Source of the DNA: RGIG1681 sp045650505 | GTDB taxonomy: Bacteria > Bacillota > Clostridia > Christensenellales > UBA1242 | Length of the DNA: 25,556 nt | Reading direction: 5' to 3' | Assembly (NCBI GenBank): GCA_045650505.1 | Contig: JAZRRE010000013.1 | Location: forward strand, 1-25,556 | Shown here: positions 23,171 to 25,556 of the stretch, piece after piece | Layout of the letters: the number at the start of each line of letters is the position of its first letter | How positions within the stretch are numbered: position 1 is the stretch's first letter | The notes under the pieces: model-generated | Databases searched by the model: none | What the model saw: only the letters and a program-made list of their open reading frames with translations | What the model was told of the DNA's origin: nothing | Program-made: the position numbers and the translations under genes

Positions 23171-23863
23171 ATGAATATTTCAAAACATGTAGAAAATATG
23201 TGCCCTGTTTCCAAGGGTGCAAATCACAAATCTGCCCCAATTCCAGAAGAGGGACAATGGATTTCTGCCAAAGAAATTAAAGATATTTCTGGCCTTACAC
23301 ATGGTGTTGGAAGATGCGCACCACAACAAGGCGCTTGCAAACTCACTTTAAACGTTAAAAATGGCGTTATTGAAGAAGCACTTGTTGAAACAATCGGTTG
23401 CAGTGGTATGACCCACTCTGCTGCTATGGCATCTGAAATTTTAGTAGGAAAAACAATTCTTGAAGCATTAAACACAGACCTTGTTTGTGACGCTATCAAC
23501 GTTGCTATGAGAGAACTCTTCCTTCAAATCGTTTATGGAAGAACACAATCAGCATTCTCTGATGACGGTCTTGAAATTGGTGCTGGTTTAGACGACCTTG
23601 GAAAAGGCCTTTGCTCACAAGTTGGAACAAGCTATTCAACAAACCTTAAAGGTTCAAGATACCTTCAAATGGCTGAAGGATATATCACAAAACTTGCTCT
23701 TGATAAAAACAATGAAATCATTGGTTATGAATTTGTTAATATGGGCAAAATGATGGAAGCAATTTCAAACGGCACATCTGCTGACGAAGCCCTTAAAGCA
23801 AACCTTAAAACATATGGAAGATATAAAGACGCCGTTAAATATATCGACCCAAGAAAGGAGTAA
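23171..23863 (+). CDS. NifU-like iron-sulfur cluster scaffold family protein
   Basis: The 230-residue protein has GRCAPQQGACKLTL (Cys49, Cys56) and VETIGCSGMTHSAAMASEIL (Cys77), the latter matching the NifU/IscU N-terminal GC...AS motif; Cys106 is a further candidate ligand. NifU-type proteins assemble Fe-S clusters on such cysteines. The family is longer than IscU and its client is unknown. GAGGTG precedes the ATG. The GGGtGRT gene follows after three bases and the same pairing is known in other anaerobic bacteria, so the two proteins probably act together. Codon choice is richer in GC than in the hypothetical genes, as is usual for highly expressed genes. Confidence 0.85.
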   Translation: MNISKHVENMCPVSKGANHKSAPIPEEGQWISAKEIKDISGLTHGVGRCAPQQGACKLTLNVKNGVIEEALVETIGCSGMTHSAAMASEILVGKTILEALNTDLVCDAINVAMRELFLQIVYGRTQSAFSDDGLEIGAGLDDLGKGLCSQVGTSYSTNLKGSRYLQMAEGYITKLALDKNNEIIGYEFVNMGKMMEAISNGTSADEALKANLKTYGRYKDAVKYIDPRKE

Positions 23864-23866
23864 TTT

Positions 23867-24865
23867 ATGGTAAAGTTCGAAGGTAAAGAAAAAAGAGAGG
23901 CTTCAATCAATGAATGCCTTAAAAAATATGGTATTAAAGATTTAGAAGAAGCAAAAGAAATCTGCGACAACGCAGGAATTAATGTTGAATCAATTGTTAA
24001 AGGCATTCAACCAATCTGCTTCGAAAACGCTGTTTGGGCTTACACTCTTGGAACTGCCCTTGCAGTTAAAAATAATGTAGAAACTGCTGAAGAAGCTGGC
24101 AAATGGATTGGCATTGGTCTTCAAGCATTCTGCGTTCCTGGTTCGGTTGCTGACCATAGAAAAGTTGGTCTTGGACACGGAAATCTTGCATCAATGCTTT
24201 TAAACGAAAAAACAAAATGTTTCTGCTTCCTTGCAGGTCACGAAAGTTTTGCTGCTGCTGAAGGTGCTATCGGTATTGCTTCAACAGCAAACAAAGTTAG
24301 AAAAGAGCCACTTCAAGTTATCCTTAACGGTCTTGGAAAAGATGCTGCTTATATCATTTCAAGAATCAATGGTTTCACATATTGCCAAACTGAATACGAT
24401 TATTCAACAGGCAAACTCAACGTTGTTAAAACTGTTGCTTTCTCTGATGGTGACAGAAGCAAAGTTCGTTGCTATGGTGCTGACGATGTTAGCGAAGGCG
24501 TAGCAATTATGGCTCACGAAAAAGTTGACGTTTCAATCACAGGAAACTCAACCAATCCAACAAGATTCCAACACCCTGTTGCAGGAACATACAAGAAACT
24601 CTGCACAGAAATTGGACACGATTACTTCTCTGTTGCTTCTGGTGGTGGCACAGGAAGAACTCTTCACCCAGATAACGTTGCTGCAGGTCCAGCAAGTTAC
24701 GGTATGACTGATACTATGGGAAGAATGCATAGTGATGCACAATTCGCAGGTTCTTCATCAGTTCCAGCTCACGTTGATATGATGGGTCTTATCGGTATGG
24801 GTAACAACCCAATGGTTGGTGCATCTGTTGCACTTGCTGTTGCAGTTGGTTCAAGAAAGAAATAA
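23867..24865 (+). CDS. GGGtGRT family protein
   Basis: The 332-residue protein carries the namesake motif GGGTGRT at 259-265, within SVASGGGTGRTLHPDNVAAG. It also has Cys-rich stretches (KCFCFLAGHES at 117-127) and many Gly and Ala residues. The family has no proven activity; constant association with the NifU-like gene suggests an Fe-S-dependent or Fe-S-handling function. The ribosome binding site AAGGAG overlaps the end of the upstream gene. A hairpin terminator follows directly, closing the two-gene operon. Confidence 0.9.
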   Translation: MVKFEGKEKREASINECLKKYGIKDLEEAKEICDNAGINVESIVKGIQPICFENAVWAYTLGTALAVKNNVETAEEAGKWIGIGLQAFCVPGSVADHRKVGLGHGNLASMLLNEKTKCFCFLAGHESFAAAEGAIGIASTANKVRKEPLQVILNGLGKDAAYIISRINGFTYCQTEYDYSTGKLNVVKTVAFSDGDRSKVRCYGADDVSEGVAIMAHEKVDVSITGNSTNPTRFQHPVAGTYKKLCTEIGHDYFSVASGGGTGRTLHPDNVAAGPASYGMTDTMGRMHSDAQFAGSSSVPAHVDMMGLIGMGNNPMVGASVALAVAVGSRKK

Positions 24866-24869
24866 ATGA

Positions 24870-24902
24870 AAAAAATCAGCATTAACCTGCTGATTTTTTA
24901 TA
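24870..24902. terminator. Terminator of the GGGtGRT operon
   Basis: AAAAAATCAGCA (24870-24881) pairs perfectly with TGCTGATTTTTT (24888-24899), followed by an AT-rich tail. It starts five bases after the stop codon. Confidence 0.9.
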
Positions 24903-24911
24903 AATTATTAA

Positions 24912-24945
24912 AAAAAGAAGGCATATTTTATGCCTTCTTTTTATT
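24912..24945 (-). terminator. Terminator of the last minus-strand gene
   Basis: A perfect 14-base-pair stem (24912-24925 with 24929-24942; core GAAGGCATA/TATGCCTTC, loop TTT) has T-runs both ways. It lies just past the stop of the gene at 24948 and doubles the insulation with the hairpin at 24870-24902. Confidence 0.9.
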
Positions 24946-24947
24946 TA

Positions 24948-25514
24948 TTAATTTTGTGATTGTGTGCTTGTTGATTTTTTGTCTTTCTTTGAAAATACAT
25001 TAAATACAACAGCAACTGCTGTTCCTGCACCTGCAACAATTGCAAGAATCATAACAACACCGCTAACTAAAAAACCTAAAGTATTTTCAAATTCATAGTC
25101 TAAACCTTCATAACCATACATCATTTTTCCATAACTGATTTCACAAGAATTTTCTTCAAATTCTTCATCTGTCATTTCTTCGTATAATTTTACACTTTCT
25201 TCATACATTTCTTCTGTTACAATTTCTGTTGAGCCTAAAATAACAATTCTATTACCCTTTCTATAGTACCATTGTTCAGTTGTTTCTTCAGCGCTCATTC
25301 CACCAAAACTTCCACTTTCGGTACAGTCAACTTTGCTGCCTGATTTGAATTTGAATGTCATTTCCGATTCAATTCCAAATGCTTCCATTTCTGCATGATA
25401 AGAACCGATATAAGAAACCGGATTAATCACTGTAAATAAGTAAGCACCTGCAAGAATAACAGTTGCAATTATAAATAAAATTAATGTGCTTTTTTGTTTG
25501 AAAAATTTAATCAT
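24948..25514 (-). CDS. Two-pass membrane protein with an acidic extracytoplasmic domain
   Basis: I do not recognise this 188-residue protein. A basic N-terminus leads to a membrane helix (about 8-30), an external domain (about 33-145), a second helix (about 147-172), and a basic Ser/Gln-rich tail. The domain begins YIGSYHAEMEAFG and has a run of strands with WYYRKGNRIVILG, a pattern like small lipocalin-type beta barrels, then a very acidic helix (about 100-122). It contains two Cys (64 and 124) that could form a disulfide. AAGGAGAA precedes the ATG. It is probably a single-gene unit. Confidence 0.6.
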   Translation of the reverse strand: MIKFFKQKSTLILFIIATVILAGAYLFTVINPVSYIGSYHAEMEAFGIESEMTFKFKSGSKVDCTESGSFGGMSAEETTEQWYYRKGNRIVILGSTEIVTEEMYEESVKLYEEMTDEEFEENSCEISYGKMMYGYEGLDYEFENTLGFLVSGVVMILAIVAGAGTAVAVVFNVFSKKDKKSTSTQSQN

Positions 25515-25556
25515 TTAATATTCTCCTTTTGTTTTCTAATTATATATTATTATAAC

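Overview
The window is AT-rich chromosomal DNA from a low-G+C Bacillota, most likely an uncultured Clostridia-type organism. The signs are a T-box leader on glyS, AGGAG-type ribosome binding sites, sepF, a SpoVB-like flippase, a DUF421/DUF4363 pair, and a NifU-like/GGGtGRT pair. No rRNA, tRNA, CRISPR array, prophage or insertion sequence was seen. All 24 genes end in TAA (18) or TAG (6); none ends in TGA.

Layout. The left edge (1-216) carries the ribosome binding site of a minus-strand gene outside the window and a CtsR-like box. A plus-strand SpoVB-like flippase (217-1743) converges on a DUF421-DUF4363 membrane pair, and behind that pair is an anchored Ig-like protein (2910-3896). The minus-strand uvrB-uvrA excision-repair genes fill 3970-8892. 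Next come a small hypothetical protein that may be CYTH-like and a divergent TetR regulator, with a cluster of TGTTACA sites between them. A consensus promoter and a glycine T-box then lead into glyS (10666-12039).

The minus-strand stretch 12128-15274 has two groups. One is an RpiB-family isomerase coupled to a membrane protein. The other is a division cluster of a GTG-start membrane protein with a SPOR-like region, sepF, and a previously short-cut 59-residue coiled-coil protein. groES-groEL run the other way (15415-17297). Then come lgt overlapping a gene for an AT-hook/coiled-coil protein, and a 733-residue membrane coiled-coil protein with four 14-residue repeats. yigZ-recX follows, divergent from the NifU-like/GGGtGRT pair. 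The last gene (24948-25514) encodes a two-pass membrane protein.

The genes are mostly housekeeping: DNA repair, translation, protein folding, lipoprotein modification, division and probable Fe-S metabolism. Several short operons are closed by strong bidirectional hairpin terminators. The least explained content is the 733-residue protein, the lgt partner, the sepF-linked small proteins, a 42-base structured repeat lying 3' of two genes, and two promoters (uvrB, lgt) whose position predicts leaderless mRNAs.
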